Assembly: GCA_030435675.1 (NCBI GenBank) | Contig: CM059622.1 | Span: forward strand, 9,920,001-9,984,000 | Direction: 5' to 3' | Source: Steinernema hermaphroditum | Taxonomy: Eukaryota > Nematoda > Chromadorea > Rhabditida > Steinernematidae | Length of the DNA: 64,000 nt | In this document: positions 39,116-49,831 of the stretch, one piece after another | How positions within the stretch are numbered: the first letter of the stretch is position 1 | Layout: each line of letters starts with the position of its first letter | Notes under the pieces: generated by a model | The model's input: the letters and a program-made list of their open reading frames with translations, nothing else | The model's database searches: none | What the model was told of the DNA's origin: nothing | Made by a program: the position numbers and the translations under genes

Positions 39116-40189
39116 ATGAACCTTCTAGGAACCGGCCGTAACACAGTGATGAAACCTTCGGAAAGAATCTCTCGAGAAAACGTGTTGGAAGAGCAACAAA
39201 AACAAGAAGAAAACACAGCTGAACGGGACCATGCGGCAGCGCCCATCTCCAAGAAGCAGCTGAAGAAGATGCAAAAACGGGAAAAGTTTTTAGAACATCG
39301 CAAAGAGAAGCGAAAGATTGAGAAAGAAAGGCGGAAGGCTAAACGGCAGGAAATGCGAGAATCAGGGGTCCCCCTTCCTAAGAAGAAGCCGTGCTACTCC
39401 ATGGCGTCTTCTAAGTGCAAACAAGCCATTGCTGTAGACATGGGGTACTCAGAGGTGTGTTTAACTTCGGTTTTTCTTGCAAATCTCCTCTACTTTCTTT
39501 ACAGTACATGAATGCGAAGGCGATTTCTGCCACCATTGCGCAGTTGGCGTTCTGCTACTCGGCGAATCGCCATGCCGAGAATCCTATGCAGTTCAGTATC
39601 GTGAACTTCACAGGCGCTTGTCGTGAGGTATAGCGAGTTGCAAATCATCTTCTTCAATATGTTCCTGTTAGGCGTTCGAGAAGAGTGAAACCACGAATAA
39701 TTGGGACGTCGACATTACGAGTGACGACGTTTCCCAAGCTCTGCCTGCAAAGAAAGTGGTCTACTTGACGTCCGAATCGGATAACGTGCTGGAAGAACTG
39801 GACGAGAACTGCGTCTATGTCATCGGTGGAATAGTGGATCATAACGCTCACAAAGGGCTCAGCTACCGTATCGCACAGGAGAAAGGTTTCGGCCACGCGC
39901 GACTACCCATTTCGGAGTTCATAAAACTGACCACGAGAAAAGTTAGTGTCCCAGATATCGATTTTCGAAGCAAAACATATTTTAGGTTTTGACTATTAAT
40001 CACGTCTTTGAAATTCTACTACGTTATACGCAGTCGAAAGACTGGAAGGATGCGTTCCTGACCGTAATTCCAGCGAGGAAAGGTGTTTCGGTAAATGAGG
40101 ACAAGAAAGACGGCGATGAATCCGAAAGCGACAATGTTGAACCCAACAATGAGGAAGAGAATACAGGAGACACCGCGGAAGGCAGTTAA
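39116..40189 (+). CDS. trmt10: TRM10-type tRNA m1G9 methyltransferase
   Basis: SPOUT-class enzyme that methylates purine 9 of tRNAs using S-adenosylmethionine. Exons 39116-39454, 39505-39627, 39672-39941 and 39986-40189 join to 311 residues. The N-terminal third is highly basic ([20 protein letters not shown], then [14 protein letters not shown]), as in TRM10A, for tRNA binding. The SPOUT core has [17 protein letters not shown], then VYLTSESDN and [14 protein letters not shown], which forms the cofactor knot, then [13 protein letters not shown] and [13 protein letters not shown]. The acidic tail ([13 protein letters not shown] and beyond) is disordered. It is closer to TRM10A/B than to the mitochondrial paralogue because no targeting sequence is seen. 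Confidence 0.93.
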
Positions 40190-40647
40190 GATTCGATGGG
40201 GTAGAAACACTCATCTTGTTACGTTTTTTGGACTGTTGTTATAGTCGAATGCGCCGCGTGCTTCTCCCGCGCAAATTCGATACCAGTAGTGAATGTTGTA
40301 CAAAGGCCGGTTCACCGTGGGAATTTGCATTGAGGTTCACAGAATGGCTACAATACATAAAAGCAATTGTTGCCTTTCACCCTTGCGATCCGCTTTCTTC
40401 TTAGGCGGGCATCTGACGTCTCACTAAAAAGGTCGCGTGGACTCATCTGAAAATTCCTCAGTCTCAATTCCTCAATTGGGATATCATGAAAACGGCCCCA
40501 GGAAGGATTGGTGGAGGGGAGGAGGCAGAGTTCCAGCGTTCCATCCATCAAAATAATGCATTTGTCATCAGAATCGGCCGTTCTTTGACGATGTTGACGC
40601 TGGAAAAGTTGTAATATCTCTATTGTTCTCCAAATGTGGGGTCTATG

Positions 40648-41281
40648 ATACTTCATCCCGGTACACTTCATCCCCGGGCACTTCATCCCCGGGCAGTTCA
40701 TCCCACAGGCAGTTCATCCCACGGGCAGTTCATCCCACGGGTAGATTATCCCACGGGCAGTTCATCCCACAGGCAAATCATCCCACGGGCAGATCTAGCG
40801 ACTACTCAACAATGACCACTGCATTCTTTCGTTCGACGTTATTAGCCGGGGTTTGCCTAAGCCAAGTCTGGATGTTAGGCCAAGCACAAAAATGAATACG
40901 GGGCTCGCTTCGCTCGCCCGCAACCTTAAAATCTAGGCATAGTCCTAAGCCAAGCCGGGGTTTGCCCAGGCGAAGCCTGGATGTTAAACCCAATGCAAAA
41001 CGTTGGGCTGCACCCAGCAGCACCATAAGTGTGAAGCGACGGAAGTAGCTGCGCTAATGAGTTAGTTACATTTCGAGCGTTCTGGTTGCAGAGATTGAAG
41101 CGGTGAACAGAACGATTTATGGTATGAACAGAACGATTTATGGTATGAGCCCGTGGGATGAACTGCCCGGGGATGATCTGCCCGTGGGATAAACTGCCCG
41201 TGGGATGAACTGCCCGTGGGATGAACTGCCTGTGGGATGAACTGCCCGGGGATGAAGTGTACCGGGATGGAGTGTCCTGAC
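40648..41281. repeat. Inverted repeat with 15-16 bp minisatellite arms
   Basis: The left arm (about 40648-40797) is about ten copies of a 15-16 bp unit like TTCATCCCACGGGCAG. The right arm (about 41148-41281) is about eight copies of the complement. The outer edges match as ACTTCATCCCGGTACACTTC and its complement. Between them are two diverged direct copies of a GCCGGGGTTTGCCTAAG-type motif (about 40847 and 40952). It looks like a fold-back mobile element whose arms expanded as tandem repeats. I could not identify a target duplication. Confidence 0.7.
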
Positions 41282-41541
41282 ACCTGCCTGGTCGTCACAG
41301 CCTTCGCCTTATCCGTAAATATCACCCTCGTCGTTACGGTAAAGCGGAAGGAGCTCCTCGGTCGCCTGGCAGTTTCTGACTACTGTCTCTCCTGAACGTT
41401 TTCACGGCGCTCGTACTCCTCCCACCATTCATCTTCAACATATTCACAGGCGATGATCTCTTCGCCGACTTAGGGACGGCGTGCTTTGCGCACGCGATCC
41501 TGTCAGTTTGGGCGAAGTCCCAAGCGTGCACTTTTTCGTTT

Positions 41542-41990
41542 TTGTTGTCCTTCATGCGCATTCTTCTCTGGTGCCGATGGGAATGGGAAAAAACCCAAAA
41601 AGAGAAGGGCTTCGTTGTTGCCTCTGTTTTGCTTCCTTTGGCGCTCTCTGCCCTCGACTGGGGAGGCACTTCGCTGGACCGCCGCTTCGAGTACGAACCT
41701 CGCGTGCGCCACTGCGTCATCCGCGCTTCCTTCGTCTTTTCGGACCTTTTCGCCTCCACCGTATTCGGGCTCATCTCCTATGAAACACTGGTCCTACTGA
41801 ATCTCGTCGCAGTGGTGCTGTGCCAGAACCGCCGATGCACTTCCAGAAGACAGCGTTGTTCCTGCCGTTCAGATGGCCGTCTCTTGCGGATTTATTCTCC
41901 ACGCGCCCCTCACTTTAGGGGGATCATACTTTGTCATTGAGAGGGAACTGGCGAAGAGGGGAGCAGGGGTGGGTCGATTGTGGTCCCGCA
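41542..41990 (+). pseudogene. Possible broken 7TM-like gene fragment
   Basis: Translation gives hydrophobic segments, FVVASVLLPLALSALDW and SDLFASTVFGLISYETLVLL. After a possible 62-bp intron (about 41810-41871) there is MAVSCGFILHAPLTLGG then SYFVIERELAKRG, vaguely like the helix-3 end of nematode serpentine chemoreceptors. No start, no full set of helices and no clean gene model can be built. It may be a decayed receptor or chance hydrophobic frames; an overlapping minus frame is equally open. Confidence 0.22.
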
Positions 41991-42199
41991 ACGAAATCCC
42001 TGAATTCGCAATGTACCGCGACGGTCGCGTGGGAGCGGAGTTAAAGTGCGCTCATGGTTTTTTTGTATGCCATTCCTTCCTCTAACAGATGGCGTGTAAA
42101 AACAGCCTAAGCACATTGCTCATTCTGGCGTAAATGGGCCATCTTCATCACAAGTCACGATGGTTCCGCAGCGATGTCCCTGAGCGAGTGTAAAATACG

Positions 42200-42512
42200 G
42201 TGGATTTGTGGGCAGTTTACAGTAAAAATGGCCAGTTTACCCCTTTTTTCTCGGCTGGGGTAGGGATAAAGGGGTCTACCCGATAGTACGTGGCCTGATA
42301 AACCATCATATTGCAAAGCACAAGGAAAAATGACGATTTTTCCACAAAAGTCAGCCTCTTAGGCCAAAAACAGCAATGAAACATAGTAATTTCGATGCAG
42401 TGCTGCATAGAGCTAGACAAGCTCTATTGATTAGACCCCCCTTTACTCCCCCCCGGCCGAGAAAAATGGGGTAAACAGGTCATTTTATGTAAATCTGCGG
42501 GACCACACGCTA
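42200..42512. repeat. Short inverted-repeat element (MITE-like)
   Basis: The left arm (about 42200-42278), containing GGCCAGTTTACCCC and TTTTCTCGGC, is mirrored by the right arm (about 42433-42512), containing GCCGAGAAAAATGGGGTAAA. The arms are about 80 bp and the spacer about 150 bp. No coding frame; a target duplication was not found. Confidence 0.55.
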
Positions 42513-43050
42513 AACTTCCTACTTTACTTCAATGTTTTGACCCATACTGTTTTCTGTGCAGCATCTTGTAGAGGATGAAAAATGAAAAATCAGTATGAGT
42601 TTGAGTTTTTAGGGGGGTAAGCCCACCTTTTTTTTGGGTAACACAGATCTACCGTGGATGAGTCCTGCTGAGGCGCACAATAAGAGGAACAAAGCTCCGA
42701 CTGAGAGTTCGGGGTGAGGATTTCAGCCTTCGTTTTCATTTGATGTGACTATGTTCGTCAACCATAATAAAAGACTAGCCACCAGCAATCCTCATACCTC
42801 AACTAGGATCTGCGGCTGACGTCTCCTGTGAGCTAAAAATAGAACTGCTACTCCACTAATCCTGACGTAAGCAACGTCAATCTGCGACATTAACAAACAT
42901 TAATGTGGAGTTCATAACCGTTCCCGTCCCGACACGGTCATCATTGTCGCCGAAGACGGCGACGGCTATCACATAAACAAGGCATAAGCTGGAGAAAACG
43001 GCAATTTCTCTCATTCGCTTTATTAACTTTCCCGGATGAGGTAGCGATCA
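42513..43050. other. Non-coding stretch downstream of receptor pair
   Basis: No gene or repeat recognised. It probably includes the 3' UTR of the receptor ending at 43051. Confidence 0.4.
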
Positions 43051-44196
43051 CTAAGTGAGTTCGATCCCTTCTTCCTCGTGGGCATTCGGAAAGATTCGTC
43101 TCTTTGAGTACACCACAAGGGTAGCGTAGACGAAGGGATTCACTAGCACATCGATGTAGGTCAAGGCAATGGCTGCCGCCGGAATCCAGCTTCGGTCGAA
43201 GTGAGGAGTGCCGTATTGGGAAATGGCCAAATAGGGGATGTAGGTGCATGGGCTAAAGAAGGTATGGATGTAGCTCGATCGAAGAGACTCACTAGAAGAA
43301 GAAGATCAACAGCGCCAGCAGAATAGGTTTCACGGATATCCAGACCCGGTTGGCAACACAGTGCCGGAGAAGACGCATCCAGTAGTAGTAGAAGAGCGCC
43401 GGGTAGGCGAAGGCGCCGACGGGGAACTGCGAGATTTCGAGGGCGTTCCAGGGAGGGCTGACACAATGGTGGAAACGGTAATCGTAGACGGGGTCATGGA
43501 CAAAAGAAAGATCTGGGAAGAGGACGCCACTGGCTACCAGAGGAAGAGCGAGAAAGGTGAAGGATTTGCAACGACGGTCAGATTTCTGGTCTTCGGTGGC
43601 GACGCGAGGCGGATTCGGAGAAACATCGTGCTTCTCGGCGCAGAACTGGTGTATGATGAAGAGAGACATCAGAAAGAGGCCTCCTCGGAGCGCAGCGGCC
43701 AAGTAGGTGTGTGCCTGGCAGCAGAGGTAGCACCCGCGGAAGACGTCGGACCCCGTAGAGAGATTGTAAATGAAGGGAAGGACAACCAGGAAGATGCCAA
43801 GAATGTGCACCCAGGCGACGACAGTCACCATGAACTGGGATATCCAAGCGGTGCACTTCTTCTGGGGCCCGTTGTACACAATGAGGCCTATGTTGCCTCC
43901 GAGGGCAATTGCAGAGAAGACGGTTAGGAAGTAGGAGAGTCCGTAGAGGGGGTTAGGGTCGGGCGAGTGTATTGATCCGTTCTGGAAAGTCGCTCCGTAG
44001 AGTTGCACGAACTTAAAGTCAATTTCCTCGAGACTGTACTGAAGCATGAACATGAAAATAGAGGGTCGGGGAAATGGACTGTCACATTGTTCGCAGGGTT
44101 GTATATTATCATTCCATACTTTCCGTGTGTCCCATCGCTCGGATGCACAGGTATCGCAAGCACCGAAAATAAGGTCACCGACAAAATATGCTTCAT
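43051..44196 (-). CDS. Class A-like 7TM receptor, tandem copy 1
   Basis: Exons 44196-44086, 44038-43293 and 43252-43051 join in frame to 352 residues. A signal peptide (MKHILSVTLFSVLAIPVHPS) leads to an N-terminal domain with NGS glycosylation sites, then seven hydrophobic helices beginning LSYFLTVFSAIALGGNIGLI. The loop motif YDYRFHHC matches the neighbouring receptor (YDYRGHHC) and the 22273 receptor (YDRRLHHC). Helix 7 carries a canonical NPFVY. The helix-3 end lacks DRY (SLFIIHQFCAEKHD). Its neighbour at 44483-45634 is on the same strand 290 bp away, so this is a tandem duplication. No downstream frame breaks, so it is probably functional. Confidence 0.8.
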
Positions 44197-44482
44197 CGTC
44201 ACACGTATTCCATGTGATTCTCTGAAAAAAAAAACACTAAAAGAGTAATTGCTCGCAGAATCATTAAAAAGCGGTGGCTCGATATCGTTTTTCTTAATGG
44301 TTCTGCAAAAATACGAACATTTATCAGAAGTTCATCGACAAAATTTGGCTAACACAACAAAAAACAGAATAATAGAGGTAGCACTGCAACGCTGAAAGAG
44401 AGAAATAGTTGAAGCCCGTGCTCGGCTTTAGCAAGAAGATCAAGTAGGATAGTCCACACACACGTAGCTAGAAGGACTCTGA

Positions 44483-45634
44483 TCAGAGTTCCCTGAGGGG
44501 CTGCGAGGACTCTCTCTCCTTTTTGCTTGACATAAGAGGGTCCTCGACCTTACGAACGAGGACGTAATAGAGGAACGGAAGAAGAAGACAAATGGCATAC
44601 AGGCGGAAGACGTTGAGGGTCTCTAGCAATGAAGCCTGCTTGGCTGGAAACGGGAGATCCACTTGAAGTAAACACCTAAAAGGACATGTAAAATCTATGA
44701 GTTATTTAGCACATACACGAAGATGAGCAGTGCGTTGAACAAGCGACCCTCATTAAGCATACGGTAGAACGGTCCATTCCTCTTGATGCGTGCAATTCCG
44801 ATAAGAATCAGAATGGATGTGGACACGGGTAAAATAACTCCACAGACGGAGTTACCGAAAGTAACTGAGTAGATCCCATTGGAGTACGGTAGGTAGAGAC
44901 AATGATGACCACGGTAATCGTAGGCGACCGTTCGCTTGATCAAAAAAATGTCTGGGATGAGAACCAACAATGCGAGGACAGAGATGATGATATAGAGCGA
45001 GGCAACGACGCCAACATCTCCAGAGAGGTCGGTCGGAGTAGGTAGTGACGAATGTGCCCTAATGACGGTGACGGCGTATAAATGGAATATGGCGATTGTC
45101 ATCTGCGAGATGCCGGTGACAGCCCGCCAGAACACCAATGCGTTTGCCTAGATCGTATTTATAAGACAAAGCTCTAAAGGATGAAGCCACTTGGAAATAG
45201 CACAGGTCAGAGCTGTAGTCCAAAACATTTGACCCGTCGAAAACGCTGTAGATGAAGAGAGGAAGAAGGATCGTTGAGAAGAGTAGACTAGCCAGGGCGA
45301 GGTAGAGCAAAACGGTGGTTGTACGAAGCTCAACAAAAGAGCGCGAATGGACGAGATTAGCAACGATCCATACGTTGACAGCATAGAAGAAAGCCGCAAA
45401 CAGAAGAATTAAGAGCGCCACAGGGAGCTGAGGATTTGGCTCCGACGAAATGATAGAAGAATCGTTGGCAACCAAAAATCCTAACGTATCCAGGTACTCC
45501 ATATCATAGTCGTCGAAAGTCACCTAACAAACACTGAACAGAGCAACGACTTACAAGCTTACATTGTGTTCTCCAAAATGTTGCGGAACAATAGTCAAAA
45601 GAAGGACAATTAGAGCATTAATGTGGGAAAGCAT
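44483..45634 (-). CDS. Class A-like 7TM receptor, tandem copy 2
   Basis: Exons 45634-45563, 45523-45191, 45147-44717 and 44675-44483 join in frame to 342 residues. The signal peptide is MLSHINALIVLLLTIVPQHF. The N-terminal domain is acidic (FDDYDMEYLDTLGF) with an NDSS glycosylation site. Helices start LPVALLILLFAAFFYAVNVW. The intron after DLCYFQ is phase 0, at the position corresponding to the one after LLCRAQ in the 22273 receptor. Loop motif YDYRGHHC is present. Helix 7 ends LPFLYY where NPxxY is expected, and no DRY is seen (FHLYAVTVIRAHSS). The protein has diverged from its tandem partner. Confidence 0.8.
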
Positions 45635-46182
45635 CTTGTGGAGCAAACAGCGCAAGATATGAATCGATTGCGCCGTCGTCGCCACACAAAGGTCAGTACA
45701 GCGCTCAAGTCTAGGCAGTTGTTTGTCGCAGCAAACATGAGGCGAGGATTGGCGTAACACAGCGCCTTTAGCGTCAATTAAGAAGCACTAGATGAACCGC
45801 GTTGTAACGGCAAATGGGGAAACAGAACAGAAAGTTCAAAGCAAAACTTCATAAAAACCGCCAAAGCATCACCAGCGCCAGGTTAAAGAAAGCTTTTTAT
45901 TGCGAATGTCTCCAAACCTCGTGATACAAACAAAAGAAAAAAACCACCAAATTGTGTGCGAAATTACATTCCAATGCCTCTCACCCATAATGCAGTCAGG
46001 TAACGGAATGAGAGAGCAGGGACATCATCGCTATACTCCAGCAATCTCCCATATCTAAATGTGTCTGAAACGACCGCGGTCTGAGCCCGAAATACAGTGA
46101 TGAAATGGTCTACTCGGATATCGTTTGCCCCACCAAACGAAAGAATACCGTGCAAGACTACAATAGCCATCTTCCTTATACT
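45635..46182. other. Boundary between genes and satellite
   Basis: About 550 bp, including the probable promoter of the upstream receptor on the minus strand. No other gene is supported; the sequence passes directly into satellite at about 46183. Confidence 0.4.
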
Positions 46183-46476
46183 TATTCCAGGATATTTCTT
46201 GATTTTGCTGTTATCATGGACATGCCAGAGCAACCCCTGATATAGCCATTAAAACAGTGAGAAACATTCCAGGATATTTCTTGATATTGCTGTTATCGTG
46301 GCCTTGCCAGAGCAACCCCTGATACAGCTGTTAAAACAGTGAGAAACATTCGAGGATATTTCTTGATATTGCTGTTATCGTGGTCTTGCCAGAGCAACCC
46401 CTGATATAGCTGTTAAAACAGTGAGAAACATTCCAGGATATTTCTTGATATTGCTGTTATCGTGGTCATGCCAGAG
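46183..46476. repeat. Satellite, proximal block
   Basis: Three to four units of the satellite that fills the right of the window, recognisable by GATATTTCTTGATATTGCTG and TGCCAGAGCAACCCCTGATA. The first units carry more substitutions (GATTTTGCTG, ATCATGGACATG) than internal ones, as expected at an array edge. Cut at 46477 by the SINE-like insertion. Confidence 0.9.
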
Positions 46477-47101
46477 TTTACGACTTTACGAGTTTATTTC
46501 TCGTATCTAAGGCTTACGCCTTGCGAGACGTCATATATATGCACAAGAAACACATTGTCACTCCGTAGTCGTCGGTCTTCTGGCTTCGGCGCAGGGCACA
46601 GCATCAGAGTAGAAGGCGACGATCCCATCAATGTGCGCGGGCATCAGAGAGGCGAAAAGTTGACTCCGGACACGGTGGAACACAGCAAGCCCATCTTCAG
46701 CTCGGGTGGCAGCGCGGACGTCGGAGTTGAGAAGCTTCTTCGGCGGCTTCCGCGGGCAGCACGGGCGAAGAACGGCATCTGGGCGAAACGCGTCGGTGGA
46801 GCACAACGGGCAAACCGGGAACCATCAAGGCAGCTGGCGGCACAGACTTCGGAGTTGTAACGCTTCTTCGGCTTCTCTGGCGGCGCGGGTGGAGTCGGGC
46901 GGCAGTGACGGGCTTCCTGGCAAGACGTTGGAACTACGGCTCCCTGGTGTTCCAGGCCTTCTGGGAGCCGGGGCGATCACTATGCAACCAACAATGACGG
47001 CCGAGAACGACCGCTCACTCAACTCAGTCGGCCCAGACAGCCTCAGAGAGAGAGCGAGTGGACGACCCGACCGATCACTGGGAACACAAACGAAAGACCC
47101 C
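46477..47101 (-). mobile_element. SINE-like retroelement inside satellite
   Basis: Flanked by the 10-bp repeat CATGCCAGAG (46467-46476 and 47102-47111), a piece of the satellite unit. The minus-strand 3' tail is AAATAAACTCGTAAAGTCGTAAA. The 5' end region (plus strand: GACGACCCGACCGATCACTG, then GGAACAC) matches the 5' end of the 23600 copy. About 625 bp. Its plus-strand reading is open into the downstream LINE, producing a misleading chimeric frame. Confidence 0.75.
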
Positions 47102-47251
47102 CATGCCAGAGCAACTGTTTTAATGCCAGAGCAACCCGAGCAACAATGTTTCAATGCCAGAGCAACCCCTGATATAGCTGTTAAAACAGTGAGAAACATT
47201 CCAGGATATTTCTTGATATTGCTGTTATTATGGTCATGCCAGAGCAACCCC
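47102..47251. repeat. Satellite, degenerate short block
   Basis: About 150 bp of satellite between the SINE-like element and the first LINE. The first half is rearranged (ATGCCAGAGCAACCCGAGCA); the second half is a normal unit. Confidence 0.85.
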
Positions 47252-49795
47252 ATACCAGAGACCGGATCCAGAGGAAGCGATGAAGAAGAAGATGATGATG
47301 ATACCGAAGAAGAAGACGACTACGAAGCCTTTCTGGAAGAAATCCGGGCAGAACTGCGCCACGTTGGTATGCCGATAGGAGTCAACAGGGGTACCAACGT
47401 TGGTGGATCGGGGGAATCCAATCGACGGATAATCCCTGTTCTGCTCGGAGATATGAACGCGAAGATGGGCCGAAGACTTAATGAAGAAGAAGAAGCGCTC
47501 GGAAACCATGGCTACGGTGATAGAAATCGGCGCGGACAACTTCTGGTCGACCTCTGCGAAGATTTTCGACTCCGGTCGGTAAACTCCTACTTCAAGAGCC
47601 GACCAGGACGCAAATGGACATGGATTTCGCCGAACGGAAGATCCAAGAATTGCATTGACTACATTCTGGCTCCGAGAAGCATCCAGTTCCGAAGTTCAAA
47701 CGTCCTGGGATCCCACAACGCAGGCTCAGACCACCGGATTCTTCGAGCGACGATCCAACCTCCGACACCGAGGCTCTGGAGAGAAGATCAGCCATCCACG
47801 AAGAAGAAGAAGCTGAATCGGGAGCTCTTCAAGATGGCAGTCGCCCTGAACCCGCCGAGGATCAACACGGAATCACCGGACGGATATGCCCAGCTGACCG
47901 ACTACGTCCATGAAGCCGCTCGGTTTGCAGAAGAAGATGAAGAGAAGAAGAATCGACTCAGCTCAAGAACCACCGATCTCCTGCGACAGAGGTACTTTCC
48001 TCGGCAACGCCAAGTCACATGCGGCGACCGGATCGCCCTCACGGAGCTGAACAAGCTGATCCGCCGTGAGGTGCGAAACGATATCAACAAACATCATCGC
48101 CGCCTTGTTGAAGAAGCCGTGACGAATGGCAAAGGACTCAGGAAGGTTCGCGGCGAAGTCGCCACCGGGAGAAGACGGATCGTTCAGCTGCGCGACAAAG
48201 ATGGACATCTTTGCTCGACGAAAACGCAGATCCACGGTGCCGTCAAGGAATTCTACGAAGATCTATACGCCTCAAGTGTCAACATCGAGTACGAAGCCTC
48301 CGAAGCGCCAGATGACTGCCCAGAAATCCTCCCGGAAGAAGTAGAAGAAGTGATGAAGAAGATGAGGACCGGAAGATGCCCAGGAATGGACAAGGTTACG
48401 GTGGAGATGCTGAAAGTTGTGAAAGACAGTATTCTAAGCCCTCTGACTGGAATCCTGAACTGGTGCCTTCGAAACTGCGAAGTTCCCGAGAAATTGACTG
48501 ACTCATCGACTATTCTCCTGTTCAAGAAAGGAGACCCGATGCAACTGAAAAACTACAGGCCGATCTCCCTGCTCTCCGCTGTGTATAAAATCCTGACCAA
48601 GGTCATTGTCACGCGGATTGAGCGGATTTTGGATACTGAGCAACCTCCAGAACAAGCAGGATTCCGAAGAAACTATTCAACCGTCGATCATCTTCAAGCC
48701 ATCAATCTACTGTTGGAGAAGACGCGTGAATACCGACTACCACTCTTCATCGCTTTCATCGACTTCGAAAAGGCATTCGACTCCGTGGAAATCAACGCTG
48801 TGTGGAACGCGATCAAGCGCCAAGGAGTCCCGGCCGCGATCATCAACCTGCTCCGGAAGATCTACGCAGAAGCCTCGTCCTACGTCCAACTCGGCGAAGA
48901 ACGGGTGCCGATCAAGATACAGCGAGGAGTCCGCCAGGGCGACACCATAAGTCCGAAGCTTTTCACGGCGACGCTCGAAGACGTCTTCAGAGAACTCGAC
49001 TGGGATGACTTCGGAATCAACATCAATGGTACGAAGCTCTCCAATCTTCGATTTGCAGACGATATCGCGCTGATCGCCAACACGGAAGAAGAGCTGCAAC
49101 AGATGGTGCTCGAACTCGACGACGCGTCCCAAAGAAGTGGCTTAAAGATCAACCGGGAGAAGACGAAGATTCTGGCCACAGAGGAAGCGTCGGTATTCCT
49201 GAACGGCGAAGAAATTGACCAAGTCGAAGCCTTCATCTACCTTGGGCAAGTCAGGCTGAAGAGAGACCACTCGAAGGAAATCGGCAGAAGAATCCAGAGC
49301 GGATGGAACGTATTCAGGCGATACAAGGACTTCCTGACTTCCAGAAGTGTCCTGATGCGATGGAAATGAAGGCTCTTCAACCAGCGCGTTCTCCCCGCCA
49401 TGCTCTACGGCGCCGAAACTTGGTCGCTCACGAAGACAGCGCGGAAGAAACTCTCGACCGCTCAACGACGGATGGAGAGGAGAATGGTCGGAGTCCGTCT
49501 AATAGACAGGAAGAGCAACGAGTGGCTCCGAGGCGTCACGAAGGTGAAGGACATCGACGAAGCCGCAAGAAGACGAAAATGGAACTTCGCCTGGAAGATG
49601 GCGAACGGAAACCCGGAAAAGTGGTCCAGTCGACTAGAAGAATGGCGCCCTCCCGTAAAGAGGCCCCCCGGAAGACCACGGACCCGATGGACTGATGATT
49701 TTACGAAGAAACTAGGCAGCAGACGATGGCGACACCGAGCGCAAGAAGAAGCCAGGCAGTTGTGGCTAGATTTGGGGTGCGTCAACGTGTAAAAT
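47252..49795 (+). pseudogene. RTE endonuclease-reverse transcriptase, defective
   Basis: The frame starts in the middle of the APE endonuclease, after an Asp/Glu-rich linker. GDMNAKMG, then SYFKSRPGRKWTWISP and the catalytic GSHNAGSDHRIL follow. The reverse transcriptase has NYRPISLLSAVYKILTK, then EQAGFRRNYSTVDHLQAINL, FIDFEKAFDSV, RGVRQGDTISPKLFT and catalytic LRFADDIALIA. A TGA at 49367-49369 interrupts the frame where the sister copy has Arg (MRWK-R-RLFN). The frame then continues unchanged with LFNQRVLPAMLYGAETW to the GRPRTRWTDDF C-terminus. Missing 5' half and internal stop make it inactive. Product class is certain; clade RTE is recognised from motifs. Confidence 0.9.
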
Positions 49796-49831
49796 GTTTG
49801 ATAACGCAAATAAATTCAAAATTCAAAATTC
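47252..49831 (+). mobile_element. RTE-type LINE, 5'-truncated, copy 1
   Basis: Flanked by the 11-bp duplication AGAGCAACCCC (47241-47251 and 49832-49842). The 3' end is the short tandem tail AAATTCAAAATTCAAAATTC, as usual for RTE elements. The 5' end falls inside the endonuclease domain, so the copy is truncated; total length 2580 bp. The 3' UTR after the last codon is under 50 bp. Confidence 0.92.

Noticed and set aside
41334..41774. Basic 146-codon minus frame
   Set aside because: It is antisense to the hydrophobic plus frame and is low-complexity Lys/Arg/Ser. No family recognised.
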